DNA of 64,000 bases from Apium graveolens (taxonomy: Eukaryota > Streptophyta > Magnoliopsida > Apiales > Apiaceae). Shown piece by piece: positions 34,962 to 47,366 of the stretch. The notes under the pieces were generated by a model that had not been told where the DNA came from, searched no databases, and worked only from the letters and a program-made list of their open reading frames with translations. Position numbers and translations under genes: made by a program. How positions within the stretch are numbered: the first letter of the stretch is position 1; the number at the start of each line of letters is the position of its first letter. The stretch is taken from contig NC_133653.1 in NCBI RefSeq assembly GCF_009905375.1, positions 61,817,956 to 61,881,955 on the forward strand, in the 5' to 3' direction.

Positions 34962-36079
34962 CTGGCTTCAACTCAACTAAAGCAGAATCTTTAACTTGTC
35001 TTCTCAGTAAAGCAAGTCAAGATGAAAGTTGGCTATGACACCAGAAGCTATCAAATTTAAACTTCAAGACCATGAATGAGCTGGTAAAGAAAGAGCTAGT
35101 TAGAGGCATTCCTCTAGTGGAGTTTACAAAGGATAGACTGTGTGATGCCTGCCAAAAAGGGAAGTAGATCAAAGCATCATTCAGGAAGAAACTTGATTCA
35201 GCAATTGAAGAGCCTCTGCAACTCTTTCACATGGATTTGTTTGGACCAGTCAATGTACTGTCAATTTCAAAAAAAAAGATTTTGCCTAGTAATGATGATT
35301 TCTCAAAGTTCTCTTGGACATATTTCCTAAAGTCTAAAGATGAGGCTAGTGAAATCATCATCAATCACATAAGGCAAGTTAACAATCATCCTGATTTCAA
35401 AGTTAGAAGAATCAGGAGTGACAATGGAACTGAGTTCAAGAACTATGTCATGAGAGCATTTTGTGAGGAAAATGGGATCTTACATGAGTTTTTAGCAGCA
35501 AGGACTCCACAACAGAATGGAGTAGTGGAAAGAAAGAATAGATCTCTTATTGAAGCTGCAAGGACAATGCTTGAAGAATCAAAATTACCAACATATTTCT
35601 GGGCTGAAGCTGTAAACACTGCATGCTACACTCAAAACATCTCTCTGATTAATCAAGCAAGATGCATGACACCTTATCAATTGTTCAAGAACAAGAAGCC
35701 AACTCTAAACTTTCTTCATGTCTTTGGTTATAAATGCTATATTCTGAGAAATCAAACTGATCAAAATGGGAAGTTTGATGCTAAAGCAGATGAAGGAATT
35801 TTTGTTGGATATGTTGTTGGTAAAGCATATAGAGTCTACAATCTAAGAACCAATATTGTTGTTGAATCTATACATGTTGTGTTTGATGATAAAAAGATTG
35901 AAGGACTAAAAGATGGAGATTACCATGAGAGCCTCAAATTTGACAATGTTGAGATGGTCAGTGATGATGAGAGTGATCAAGAAATAGTGTCTAAGGATAA
36001 TGCAGACAAATCTACCACCAATGAAGCACATAACTCAACATCCGTCAAGTTACATAATGCTTCATCCGTCAGAAGGTAA
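34962..36079 (+). pseudogene. Integrase, element 6
   Basis: A GAG-pre-integrase zinc region near 35020-35170 (HQKLSNLNFK ... LCDACQKGK) is broken by TGA near 35026 and TAG near 35166. The DDE core is present: Asp in HMDLFGPVNV (about 35230), Asp in IRSDNGTEFKN (about 35410) and Glu in TPQQNGVVERKN (about 35510). Small compensating indels alter the SKKKILPSNDDFS stretch near 35265-35305. The C-terminal part (FGYKCYILRNQTDQNGKFD, then a Ser/Asp-rich linker) carries two motif copies and ends with TAA at 36077-36079, in a likely Gln position; the same frame then continues into RT. Confidence 0.87.
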
Positions 36080-36144
36080 TCTGTGTTATCCGTCGGAAGA
36101 CAACCTGCCTCATCCGTCGATACTCAAAATTCACCATCCGTCGG
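36038..36144 (+). repeat. ATCCGTCGA motif cluster in the integrase-RT linker, element 6
   Basis: Five copies, all in one orientation: 36038-36048, 36062-36071, 36086-36096, 36110-36120 and 36134-36144, spaced about 24 bp apart. They are read here mainly as Ser-Ser-Val or Pro-Ser-Val, in a different codon phase from the gag linker. Confidence 0.85.
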
Positions 36145-37951
36145 GTTATCTAAAGGAGCAGAAAATCAAGGAAGGTCACCTATAGAAAGTACCCCTTTCA
36201 CAAATCAAGGATCCACAAACTCAGGGGGAGTTTCTAGCAATCAAAACTCAATCAGACATCAAGACAATATTGAGGTCTCTTCATCTCGAGCCAATCTACC
36301 TCAACCAAGGAAATGGACAAAAGATCACCCCTTTGAACTAATTATTGGTGATGTGTCTTCTAGAGTTCAAACAAGAAGAGCAACTCAGGAAGAATGTCTA
36401 TATAGTAGCTTTCTCTCAAAGGAAGAACCAAAGAAGGTAGAAGAAGCTATGCTGGATCCTGATTGGATTTTAGCTATGCAGGAGGAGCTAAACCAATTTG
36501 AAAGGAATAAAGTTTGGAAGCTGGTACCCAAGCCTAAAGGAAAGAATCCAATAGACACCAAATGGGTATTCAGAAACAAGATGGATGAAAATGGCATAAT
36601 AGTAAGGAACAAAGCCAGATTGGTTGCTAAAGGCTATTGCCAGCAAGAAGGAATAGATTTTGATGAAACATTTGCTCCTGTTGCCAGACTTGAAGCCATC
36701 AGAATCTTCTTAGCTTATGCAGCCCATGCCAATTTCAAGGTCTATCAAATGGATGTCAAAAGTGCCTTTCTGAATAGAGATTTGGAGGAAAAAGTGTATG
36801 TTAGTCAACCTCCTGGCTTTGAAGATCCAAATTTTCCAGAGTATGTCTATTATCTACTGAAAGCACTTTATGGACTGAAGCAAGCACCTAGAGCCTGGTA
36901 TGACACTTTATCAAAGTTCCTTTTGGAAAATCACTTCACAAGAGGTACTGTAGATAAAACTTTATTTTTCAGAAATGTTAATGGCTCTAGCATACTTGTT
37001 CAAATTTATGTAGATGATATTATCTTTGTCTCTACAGATGAGAAACTTTGTAAAAAGTTTGCCAAACTGATGCAAAGTAAGTATGAAATGAGTATGATGG
37101 GAGAACTAACTTACTTTCTTGGTTTACAAGTTAAGCAAGTTTGTGATGGAATATTCATGAGTCAAACTAAATATATTTTTGATCTTTTAAAGAAGTTTGA
37201 TCTAATGGATTGCACATCTGCAAAAACTCCCATGGCCACTGCAACTAAGCTTGAACTAAACACTACTAAAAGGTCTGTGGATATTTCAAGCTATAGAGGC
37301 ACGGTTGGCTCACTTCTGTACTTAACAGCTAGTAGGCCAGATATAATGTTTGCTACATGTTTATGTGCTAGATTTCAGGCTGATCCTAGAGAGTCTCACT
37401 TAATAGCTATTAAGAGAATTTTCAGATATCTTAAGGGAACACCAAAACTTGGCATTTGGTATCCTAGAGATTCTGGTTTTGATCTAACTGGTTATTCAGA
37501 TGCAGACTATGCAGGTTGTAGAATTGACAGAAAAAGCATAACAGGAACTTGTCAATTTCTAGGAAACAAGCTTGTGTCCTGGTTCAGTAAAAAGCAAAAT
37601 TCAGTTTCTACTTCTACAGCTGAAGCTGAATATATTGTTACTGGCAGTTGCTGTGCACAGATTTTATGGATGAAAAAACAATTGCTAGACTATGGTCTGC
37701 AAGTTGAGAGGATTCCTATTTTCTGTGATAACACAAGTACAATTGCCATCACAGAAAATCCAGTGCAACATTCAAGGACAAAGCACATAGACATCAAGTA
37801 CCATTTCATAAGAGAACATGAAATGAATGGTACTGTAGAGTTACATTTTGTTCCAAGTGAGAAGCAACTTGCAGACAAATTTACCAGGCCACTAGATGAA
37901 TCCACCTTTTCTAGGTTGGTAAGTGAGTTAGGTATGCTTAATTACTCTTGA
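36083..37951 (+). pseudogene. Reverse transcriptase and RNase H, element 6 (622 open codons)
   Basis: In frame with integrase; the start is arbitrary because it follows a stop inside the polyprotein. Residues 1-60 are a Ser-rich linker with three motif copies. RT shows [53 protein letters not shown] and active-site YVDD at residues 309-312. RNase H shows [41 protein letters not shown] and [13 protein letters not shown]. It ends at the natural stop after LGMLNYS. This is the best preserved enzyme stretch in the window; catalytic residues look intact. Confidence 0.92.
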
Positions 37952-38412
37952 ATCTATCTGAGTTATTTTGCAAGTTGAAAAGTAGCCAGAAATTTAACTG
38001 ATTTTTAGTCATGAATGAAATTTTGACTAAGTCAAAATTTGCATCTCGACGGATGACCATTATCCATCGAGTTAAGTCATCCGTCGATATACAATGTGCA
38101 AATAAAAATCAATTATTTTTCTGGAATCTTTTAAAACTCGTCGGATAACAGTTTATCCTCATCCGTCGAAGTGTCTAAATCTTAACCGTTAATTCCCTGA
38201 ACATTATCCATCGAGTATACTTACAGTTTGTAAGCATTACACGACGGATAATGAGTGGAATTTTTACAATTTATTTTTAAAAATGGCTAATTTAGGCAAT
38301 TTCTCTTAGGTAATTTACTTCTCTTTATTATTTTTATCCGTTGTTTTTTAGCAAAGTATAAAAGCTTATTTCATTCGAATCATTTTCTTTTATCATTCTC
38401 AAATTCAGCTGT
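37952..38412 (+). other. Post-pol region of element 6 with motif cluster and possible TATA box
   Basis: No long ORF. Seven motif copies or near-copies lie at 38046-38056, 38060-38070, 38077-38087, 38138-38149, 38159-38170, 38204-38214 and 38241-38252. A TATA-like TATAAAAG is at 38357-38364, followed by a pyrimidine-rich stretch to 38410. In SIRE-type elements an env-position ORF follows here; element 7 interrupts before any such ORF. Confidence 0.7.
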
Positions 38413-38668
38413 TGTAACACCCCCAAATCCGGGGTCGGGGATCCGGGTTGTCACGAGTTCCATTTCCCTTAATAACACCCAATCTTAATAATTACTCAAC
38501 TACTCTGTACTGTGACCCCACAATAAACACACACACCACACGTTATAGTCTCAGAGATGAACATCCAAAAATAAACACAAGTCATTTTATTCCACAATTA
38601 TCTGCCAATACACCTTAAAAGGTTTTCTGAATAAATTTACATTTCTTTGCCATTATTACAATTCATAA

Positions 38669-38809
38669 TTATATATAAATCTGGTACATTAGAAGTTGAA
38701 AGCCTAGCCTATTGGTAGTTCCTACCTCAGCTACGGCGGCATCAATGCTTCTAGAAAACTGCGGAACGTCTCCTAATCGCTTGCGAATCGGGAGCTTGAT
38801 TATGTTCAT
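38669..38809 (-). other. Conserved leader micro-ORF in the LTR of element 7 (46 codons)
   Basis: ATG at 38809, product MNIIKLPIRKRLGDVP..., ending TAA. The LTR of element 8 has a short ORF at the same place (55321-55422) sharing Met, RKR-hydrophobic-G, VP and an AEV ending. Both follow a GTGGGC/GCTCAC hairpin and a pyrimidine-rich CAACAACAG stretch. Likely an upstream ORF in the RNA leader; no function shown. Confidence 0.35.
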
Positions 38810-39362
38810 CCTTTCTATCTGTTGTTGTGTGATGAAAGAAGAAAGCAAGGGTGAGCAGCAAGCCCACCAAAATAATATGTATAATGATTAATAGTATATG
38901 AGCCTTCTCATAGTACTCATGAAAGTCTTGGTCAAAAGAAATGAACCAAGTTTGATATCTTAATGCGATGAAGTCACAAAATATTCAGTATATATACATA
39001 TATACTTTTCAAAATCTTGGAAGTCCTCTTCCATGCATAATACACACAAAGTCCCAGTGTATAACTGTATAAAAAATATCGTTGCAAGGTGATCTCATAT
39101 ATCTAACCTTGTCTCAACGTTTTTCTGAAAATCTTTGCCATTCATAAGACAATTATTAACTAGATATAAGTTTAAAAGATGAAGTTACCAAATGCTTCAC
39201 TACACTTATATCATTTATAAAGCTACTTGAACTACCACTGTTCAAAGTATAAAGAGTTTTCAACAGTTCATCACATAGATGAGACTACAAGACAAGATTT
39301 GAATAGATTAAATCTTTGAAATTCTATTAAAGGAAATGAAGTCATGATATACTTCATTACGT

Positions 39363-39366
<4 letters not shown>

Positions 39367-39400
<34 letters not shown>
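39367..39400. repeat. (AT)n microsatellite
   Basis: About 17 AT units within the LTR of element 7. The sister LTR has a much shorter run at about 49321-49341, so the tract has changed length since insertion. Confidence 0.9.
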
Positions 39401-39402
<2 letters not shown>

Positions 39403-40199
39403 ACATATACATCTTCTTCATACAATTTCCTGAAAACCTCTGTCATGTAAAGTATGAACAGAATTGCAATATCCAATAAATTTGGAAAGGAAAAGAATTT
39501 GGCATAAACCAGATATCTTGCTGATCAGGCAAAGATACCCATAAGTAACCTTTTCTACTAGTAGATGGACGAATTCCCCACTGGTCATCACCCTGGTCGC
39601 AATAGGACCTTATGTTGGACTGCCACTCAGTCACTTATGCATTTGATGGACTCCCACTGAGCCACTTACACTATCATGGACGCCCACTGCGCCCATGTTG
39701 CTTATGCCGACTCAATAGATGGACTTACTTCCCGAACGTTGGGTAAGTAATCAATTCATTTACCAAAACTGCAACCTTGTTGCGAATATAAAATACACCA
39801 TAGAGCCGGATCCCTTAGATTTTTGAGCGAGTATTCAAGTCCCCTTAAAATGGAAGATCTTGAATTTGAAAACAAGTTTTGGGATCCGCTCTACCCTTTT
39901 TAAATTCATTTTGAAGACTCGAAAACATTTTTAAGAATGTTTGGAGTAAAGCTGATTTAATGAAGTAAATCAGTCCCCAGTATATTTAGAAAATGCTTGA
40001 ATAATATTATTTAAATAATATTCCCATAAAGAATAATCTTTATAAAAATAATTGAAGTAGAAGTATTAAAACTTATACTTGAAACGAGTATTAAATAACC
40101 AAAGATATACTTATACGAAAGTACTATCTTTATTTGAAAAATCGAAAATAAGTTTGATTATTGACACCTTATTCTTTAATAAAATAAAGAATATATTGC

Positions 40200-40480
40200 A
40201 GTAATAAGCGGAGTTATAATACCTCGAATGAATATTATAAATAATATTCATAAAATAAAGGAGTCATACATCCTCAAATGAATATCCAAGTAATATCCAA
40301 TAATAATATAAAAGAGTCATAAGCCCTCGAATGAATATTCAAATAATATTCATTTAATAAAATAAAGAAGTCATAAGCCCTCGAATGAATATTCATAATA
40401 ATATTCATTAAATAAAATAAAGAAGTCATAAGCCCTCGAATTAATATTCATAATAATATTCATTAAATAAAATAAAGTTA
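40200..40480. repeat. Tandem minisatellite in the LTR of element 7
   Basis: Four to five imperfect units of about 55 bp, each with GTCATAAGCCCTCGAATGAA followed by ATATTC-rich sequence. The same array occurs at about 50140-50405, and diverged versions in inverted orientation at 53770-53950 and 63480-63650 in element 8. Copy number differs between the LTRs of one element. Confidence 0.8.
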
Positions 40481-42644
40481 TCGAATAAACCTTATTCGAT
40501 TAATAGTTTTGAAAACTATAACCATATATATATATAAATATATATGTATATATATACATATATACAAAATCTACTCGGGATCCTCGACTCCCGGTTTAGA
40601 AAATATTTCCACCTTTTGGGTCCCTATACTAAGGGTATATGCAAGTTACCGCTATCCTCTAGCATAGGTATTATCAACTGAATCAACAGATATATATAGC
40701 AAGAATACGAAACAGGCATGCATATATATATATATCATAGCAGCATGCTTCAATATATTGTAACATTTGCTAATTAACCAACATGCATCTTTCGCAAGAT
40801 AATGCAAGTACATATATACATCACAACAACAGTATAACGGGGAGAAAACTTGCCTGAGCGACTGGGGGTTACGAATGGCTCGGGACGAGTCTGGTAACCT
40901 ATAAACAACAAGTAAGTTGGAATTAAACCAAAGTCACTTGTAAATCTATACTTTAACTAACTTAGACTCTAACGCTTGTTTTGCGCTTACTGATTCTCTT
41001 AAGTCACTCGAGTACCCTCGGCTCCACCATTTTTAATAATTTAACCTTTACGAGTTTTAAGGCGATTCCTTTGCGAGTGTCTTACCAACTGCCTAACACA
41101 CTTACCATAAATGTTTCATACATTAATTAACCCTTTTTAGTCTTTAACCTATGTTTCAAAGTAAGGCGAGGGGAAAAGTTTTGTTCACGAAACGCCGTTA
41201 CTTAAAACGGTCATTTCTCCTAAACCGTGCATCGGAATCGAACGAACTACATATCAAAACGAAGCTCGTAACATGAGCTATCTAGACATGGCAATGGTAA
41301 TAATCTAGCAGGGGGTTATCGGGTCCTAATGTTATGCACAAAAACAGTCTAAAGAAAATCGGACGTTACGACGGCTATGTTTACGCGATTTCCCAATTTT
41401 AAACCATTCAAAACCATCCCAATTCAACCTCAAATCCAACATACAACCAACATCCATCCTTATCACATCATAACAACCCCAACCAATTCAATTTTAACAT
41501 TCATACTTATGCCTAAGCTTAACTTTAACCATACTTAAGTTTTTTTAATCAAAACAACAACATTTACCATTCCATTTCACTACCATTTCAAATCCCAAAC
41601 TCTAATCACAACAACAAGCTACAATATCACCCTAATAATCAAAATCATCTTATAATACATAGGAATCTAAGGTTTGGAGATGATATACCTTCCTTGAAGT
41701 GGTGGGGGGAGCTAGGAAGCCTTAAGAAGCTTTGAGAAGTCTTAAGAATGCTTGGATCTTCAAGGAAAACAAGAAAAAATTCAAGTTAAAAACTTGAAAA
41801 CACTATTCATTATCTTCTTCTTTGATTAAATGAAGAAGATTGAGAAGGAATTAATGGCTTAAACTCATGATATAGCCCTAACTAAGCATAAAGATGATTA
41901 GGGAATTATCTTACCAATTTAGGATGCTTGGATCTTTGATTTTGAAATTCTTGCCCTTTAAAAAGCTAAAAAGCCGAGAGCAAGGATGAACAATGCCTTG
42001 GTTCTTTTTGATTTTGATGAAGAATGATTTTGTTTGGCTTGGTTGATTTGTTTTTGTGTTTGATTTAGTCAATTACCTTGTTGCCCTTGAATTTGTGTGG
42101 TTCTCATTCAACCACACCTCCTTCCTTCCCATGTCATGCTTGTGTCATCCTCATGATGTCATCCTCCCCTCCTTGTCCCCTTCTCATTGGTTGGGTGACA
42201 TCATCCTCTCTAATCCCTTTGATTAACTTCCTAATTGTTTGCCTAATGACCGCTGATCTGTTATACGGTTCGCTTAACTTTCGTTTTCGTTTATCGTTTG
42301 AAGGATCATACCCGGGATCTTATTACTTAGGTTCCCTTAACCTTTCTCAATACATTATATTCCTTTTTATGATCCTCTATTATAATCCTTTAATTTAAAT
42401 CCTTTTATCCTGTTACCTTATACTCAATTCTTTCCGTATCTATTGGATTTCCGGGAAAATCAAAGTGTTCGGATTTGGATTCTGACGATCTTTACATACA
42501 CTTATATCCCATATAAAGTACTAATAAAATCTCAGAATATCCATATCAGAACCCCTACATAGTGTGGCATGAAAAGTTTTCTCATTCAGCTAAAACACTA
42601 TTCACAAGGGTTACAAAAAGTTCAAAATTTTGGGGGTTATTACA

Positions 42645-42679
42645 GTCTCCCCTCCTTAAAAGGATTCCGTCCCGGAATC
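42645..42679 (-). other. Polypurine tract and hairpin, element 7
   Basis: Minus strand TTAAGGAGGGGAGAC (42645-42659) before the LTR start, preceded by the hairpin GATTCC-GGGAC-GGAATC (42663-42679). Confidence 0.8.
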
Positions 42680-43460
42680 AAATTGAAAATAAATAGGGAT
42701 ACTCTCTTAGCATTGCACTCTCTAACTCTCGAGTAAATTTTCCCACATTGTGGTCCTACCACCAAACTCCTCCTAGTTTGATAACCCTTCTCCTAAGTAC
42801 TTGTTCCTTTTCACTCTATAACCCTTCCTGGTTGCTCCATATAGGTTACGTCTGGTTGCATGTCTATGTGCTCATATGCCCCTATTTATCTGGCATCCAA
42901 ATTATACTTCCTTAACATTGATACGTGGAACACGCTATGAACTTGCTACATGTTCGGGGTTAGGGCTAACTCATATGCTAACTTCCCAATACGTCTTAGT
43001 ATATCCCAGGGTCCAACAATTCGTGGACTTAGCTTTCCTTTCTTTCCGAACCTCATCAATCCTTTTTCCAAGGGATACCTATAACATTACTAGGTCCCCT
43101 ATTTCCCATTCTTTGTCCTTTCATGTTAAATCAACATACTTCGTGTTCCCATCTTGGGCTACTACCAACCATCCTCTGATTAGATTTATCATATCCTTGG
43201 TCCTTTGGACTACTGCGGGTCCGAGCATCTGGCGCTCTACAACTTCATCCTAACATAAGGGAGATCGACATTGTCTTCCCTCAAGGATCTCATAAGGCGA
43301 TACCTCAATACTAACATATGATCTATTGTCGTAAGAAAACTCAACCCGTGTTAAGTGATCATTCCAATTTCTTTCAAGTCTATTGCACAGACTCTCATTA
43401 TAGCTTTTAGCATTAGAGCTTTTGCTTCTCACTACCCATCCTTTTCCAGTTCGTAGTCGC
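42680..43460 (-). pseudogene. Integrase C-terminal remnant, element 7
   Basis: Only 43250-43432 is open (60 codons), reading NWNDHLTRVEFSYDNRSY and SPYEILEGRQCRSPLC, the segment just after the DDE core. Downstream frames with GPF-like, HVSMLRK-like and chromodomain-like traces are broken by many stops. The homologous piece of element 8 (60502-61258) is decayed in a similar way. No active protein is possible. Confidence 0.75.
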
Positions 43461-45390
43461 TACTACCTTCCGTTCCTAATATTATACTAGTTATACTTTT
43501 GCTCGTTAGTGTTCTATAACCTTTTAATAACCATGCCAACCTTAGTATCACGAATGTGTTTCCATTCCGAATACTACCACAACTTTATTACTCCTTTTTC
43601 AGCTGTTTCTATTTCCCAAAGCTTAATCCTTCATATAGAAGTAAAAGAATTTATTGAGAGATCACTATGATCATGAACACTTGTTATATCGCATAGTTAG
43701 TACCGAAGGTGGCCAGCCTTTAGTACTTGACAAGCAATTAAACAATAGATGGTATCCTACTAGGCTTCTATCACACAGATAGATAGTCATTTTGCAATAC
43801 CTCCCCTTTCTGGAAGGGTTGTTCTTCTCAGCTTACATGAAATGAAAAGAAGAGAAAAGAACGAATTGAAGAGAATTGTATATATGAAAAAAAATATACT
43901 GCCGCAAAATATCTGGCTTGGAACCTACCTCTGAACTATAGAGGTTTGTCATAGGAGAACAAAACATATACGTATTTATATCAGCATCAAGTATTATAGC
44001 ATCGTATTTCCCATGCCTAAATATTTCTATTCCGTCCATCATTCTATGGACCCATGCTCTTCCTCGAGCTTATACACAATCACCTTTGAAACTCCCTCGA
44101 TTTCGAAAATCGAACCTGGGATCTCATTTTAGACATCACCGTTACTAGAGTTCTATGCTTGCACCGCAACCTTCCTCGTATAATAATACGACTCTCTATT
44201 GATAAGAAAGAATAAATATACAATAGGTAGATACTCTACTTAATTAGTCTATCAATGATAACTTATACACTACTATGACCCGATTAGTGGTACTCAATGT
44301 CAACACCCATTCCAATACAACTCTCACGGTTGTAATCAGCTCATTACTCACAGAATCATTGCTGCCTTACTATGGTCCACCACTGACCTACTGTAGTCAT
44401 TCATTTTCCATGAAGTCTTAATAGCTAACCATACGGAGTCCATACATCTCGTATCTAATTCTCCTAAGGAGTTAACATAACCACCAATCACAATTCATGA
44501 AGAACACTCCAAACTCTGACGTACTTTCATGACATGAAGCAGATAAAATTGCAGAAGAGTTTCAATCAAAGCAACGATAGCAGGTTAATACCATTCTTAA
44601 TCATATGCCTTAAATAGAAGACTTAACTCAAAGGTTCGTCTAGTCCTTTTTGAAACATGGTCCTGGCTTATCCCAAGATAGGACCTCCTAAGATAGATAG
44701 CCCGTTCATGGCGATTACACGAATTAAACTTTTACCAACTACTATTACGGTTGGGTATTGCACAGTCATCAGAAGGAATGTCACTCTTCCAAACCATAAT
44801 ACAACCTTCACAGTTTTAACCATCATCACTGTATTCTTTTGGCACAAGCACCTATAATTATCCTCTTACCTTTAAAGTGTCGGCCACCTCTTTGGCCTTT
44901 CCTGATAGTAAAATTTCCTTACAGTCAATGTCACTTTAACCACCTCCAAATAAATTTTCTACCTTAATTCAATCACAACGTATGTGAAAATGCTTTCCTT
45001 AAAATCTGATGAGTAAAAAAAAATCACCATTTTTCCATAAGTTATTGCCTCAGTCTTTAGAGGTTAATCACGGTCATGACTGACTCTCAATCATAATTAG
45101 AACATCTTTTATCTTAAGTCCTAATTGCCCTGAATAATTTCGACCATTACTGGTTCGATCCATATTTTCTCGTGGTTTAACACGTGCCCCACTTGGCAAC
45201 ATTATAATTACGTCATATTTCCTTTATCCACATTTCTATTCTTGAGAATTTTGAATATTACCTTTCTCCTTGTAAAACCTCTAAGGTTATCCTTGAATCG
45301 TTCCTCCTGTATTTCCTAGATACAGGGCATATCAAAATACCATATACTAATACTAGAATCATTGTCTATATACTTTTGAAAAAAATTTCT
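43461..45390 (-). other. Internal region of element 7 without recognisable gene
   Basis: About 1.9 kb with no long sense frame. It aligns end to end with element 8 (about 58570-60490, inverted), so it is part of the element and not a separate insertion. By position it should be the RT end, RNase H and start of integrase, but I cannot recognise those domains here. Confidence 0.6.
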
Positions 45391-47000
45391 CCACTGATCC
45401 TTTAAAGGTTGTTGTTACCTTAATCCTTTCCAATTCATACTGTCAAAACTCACACTGTCCCTATTAAGGGTGAAATTCCAACCTTTATGCATTCCCCGAG
45501 GATTCATTTTAAGTTACCGATGTTCTATTCTTAATTCCACCTTTAAAAGGTACCTGCATCCTTCCATGGATAAATCAAGTCATATATCCTTGATAGATTA
45601 TCTTATTCATCATTTCCACCTCGATAGTCTATACCTAACTTCATAATAGCATCCTTATTCAAATTGAGGTCAATCCATATGGCCTCCAAAAGATAACAAT
45701 GGTCATCCGCTTTTCTTTCCTGATTTGGTAATGATAACATGGATGTTCTGGAAGATATTGGTCGTGTTCAACGTGAACTTCTTCTTAATAATTCCTTATT
45801 TACTTTTGTTGTTTATCTCAACAGTCACCTCAATGTTGGGATATCTTTCATACCTGGCGTTTCCCTTTCTGGGTATCAAGCCATCGGTCTTACACTTCAC
45901 ATTCTTGAAGGTCACTCCCTTCATCCAATTTTCCTAATTTCTTACTTTCTTGCCTCCTCAGTCTATCCGCGTCTAATTGTTTATCCTTCGAACTATCTCA
46001 AGATTTCCCCGAATCCTCCCAACTTAAAGGGGATAAAATATATGTATCTCTTATGCCTTCAACCATCAATTTTAACTCATGGTAAATCACCCTCATCTTG
46101 ACGATTACATACTTTTCTATTTCTATTGCTACGAGTCTTTAGGGTTTCCTCATACCCATCTACCTTATCATTCCTCAAACTCTATCGCCTTTATATTCCT
46201 TTCCACTTCAGTTTCTTTTTATTTTCGTTTCCATTACAACCATTACATGAACCAACACTACATAAGCATTGATTTCAAACATCCCGTCATTCTGGATTCG
46301 TGTCCTCAGAACGAATCTTGACAACTTTTACATCTTAGATTCATAATTCATCATACTCGTCTGCCTTTGTTCTGGCTCTAAAGCTTTTACACTATCTCCT
46401 TATCTTTGGGAATTACTTTCCCGAAAACAATTGACTGAACTTAAATCAGTTTATTCTAACCTCTGGCTCCGTGCCTTTCTTGGTCTTTCACCAGCGGGTG
46501 GTCTCTCTCTTAGGAGGGTAAGTGACAAAAACAGTCTTTTATGGTTCATCAATCATTTTGAATCTCAAATGATTCCTATATTTCCTTTAGCCAGGCTCTT
46601 GCCTCGGCTGGGTCAGCCTGTTCCTTGGAACTCTGAGAGCTTAGCGATTTAAAGGTCATGAAAGAATTTCACACCACATTGTTTCCTCAAGGTGGTGGTT
46701 GGGAATAAAATATAAGTTCTGTTTAGACAGGTTCATGAATTTCTGTATAGAAGTACCGTCTCGGGTCTCCTTATCTCGCTCAACTTTTGCTTTCTTAGTC
46801 TAAATATATCTTCCTACTCCCCATAATTGGAGTCATCTTTTAATTTAAAATCTTCATTTTCCACTTTATTATATTCCGGGTTCTTTATATCTTAATTGCA
46901 ACCTCCCTGATTATCACGTTCCAGGTTTGCCCTTAATCTTATTCCTTGTGGGGGCATATTACTTGGAAAATTTTGAGAATCTCCGGATATTTGTCTTACT
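45391..47000 (-). pseudogene. Gag, protease and RT remnants, element 7
   Basis: Heavily broken sense frames. By alignment with element 8, traces of gag lie near 46430-46990, of the protease C-terminus (a PFKLGGFEE-like trace) near 46010-46060, and of RT (DYR ... RYP trace) near 45400-45640. Stops occur every few tens of codons. The open plus-strand frames 45739-46101, 46079-46321 and 46431-46652 are antisense shadows. Confidence 0.6.
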
Positions 47001-47366
47001 TACTTTGCTTAAGTCTTCCCCTCGTTTAGTCCTTGCACGATTGCAAATTATGAATTCTTAAGTTCGATAAACTTCATGACACTCTCTTAAGTGTTAATAG
47101 AGCAATTAACAATGTGATTTATCACAAACAAACTGACCTGAACTGAAATTAACGAATATATACATAACCATTTGTTCGAGGGTACAACAACTGAACATAT
47201 TAAAGAGGATTACATCATTTGAACTTATCGCTCCTATCCCAAAAGTACTATCGTAGATAGTCATCTCATCATTAAAACTAATCATTCATAACTTAGGCTA
47301 ATCCTCCAAAAGTGGTGCTACATGAAACCCTTGTTTGATTGCTCTGGCTCTACACACTACCATGGA
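47001..47366 (-). other. Spacer between pre-gag ORF and gag remnant, element 7
   Basis: AT-rich, no ORF or other feature seen. It has no counterpart in element 8, where this part is replaced by an RT/RNase H fragment. Confidence 0.5.

Larger units (their letters stand above)
31131..38412 (+). mobile_element. Element 6: SIRE/Maximus-type Ty1/Copia element, 3' end missing
   Basis: Order: 5' LTR (31131-32156), PBS (32159-32170), gag (32218-34614), protease, integrase, RT, RNase H (to 37951), post-pol region (37952-38412), then element 7 inserts. Integrase before RT is the Ty1/Copia order. The very long gag, LTR end form and space after pol indicate the SIRE/Maximus lineage. Its env-position ORF and 3' LTR should lie beyond elements 7 and 8. 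A ten-base motif (ATCCGTCGA type) recurs in its LTR, two coding linkers and the post-pol region. GCTGT (38408-38412) is the candidate target duplication of element 7. Confidence 0.9.
38413..42644 (-). repeat. 3' LTR of element 7 (complete, 4232 bp)
   Basis: On the minus strand starts TGTAATAACCCCC at 42644 and ends GGGGGTGTTACA at 38413. It is matched by 48405-51588 for its first 3.2 kb on the plus-strand map and, in inverted orientation, by the LTRs of element 8. It includes short tandem repeats (39597-39690, 40200-40480), an (AT)n run (39367-39400), a hairpin (38851-38867) and a micro-ORF (38669-38809). Frames such as 42078-42398 are shadows. Confidence 0.92.

Noticed and set aside
33835..38252. 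Short spaced repeats in element 6 considered as a CRISPR-like array
   Set aside because: Units are too short, occur in both orientations, have irregular spacing and lie within coding sequence of a plant retrotransposon.
42078..42398. 106-codon ORF in the LTR of element 7, and similar frames at 51864-52242 and 61562-61940
   Set aside because: They fall in U3-like LTR sequence, in shifting frames between copies, with no domain; treated as shadows.
45739..46101. 120-codon plus-strand ORF in element 7 with a similar 120-codon antisense ORF in element 8 (57828-58190)
   Set aside because: Antisense to the gag-protease-RT remnant. The two copies share a recent ancestor, so common openness is expected; no known domain, start context or promoter supports it.
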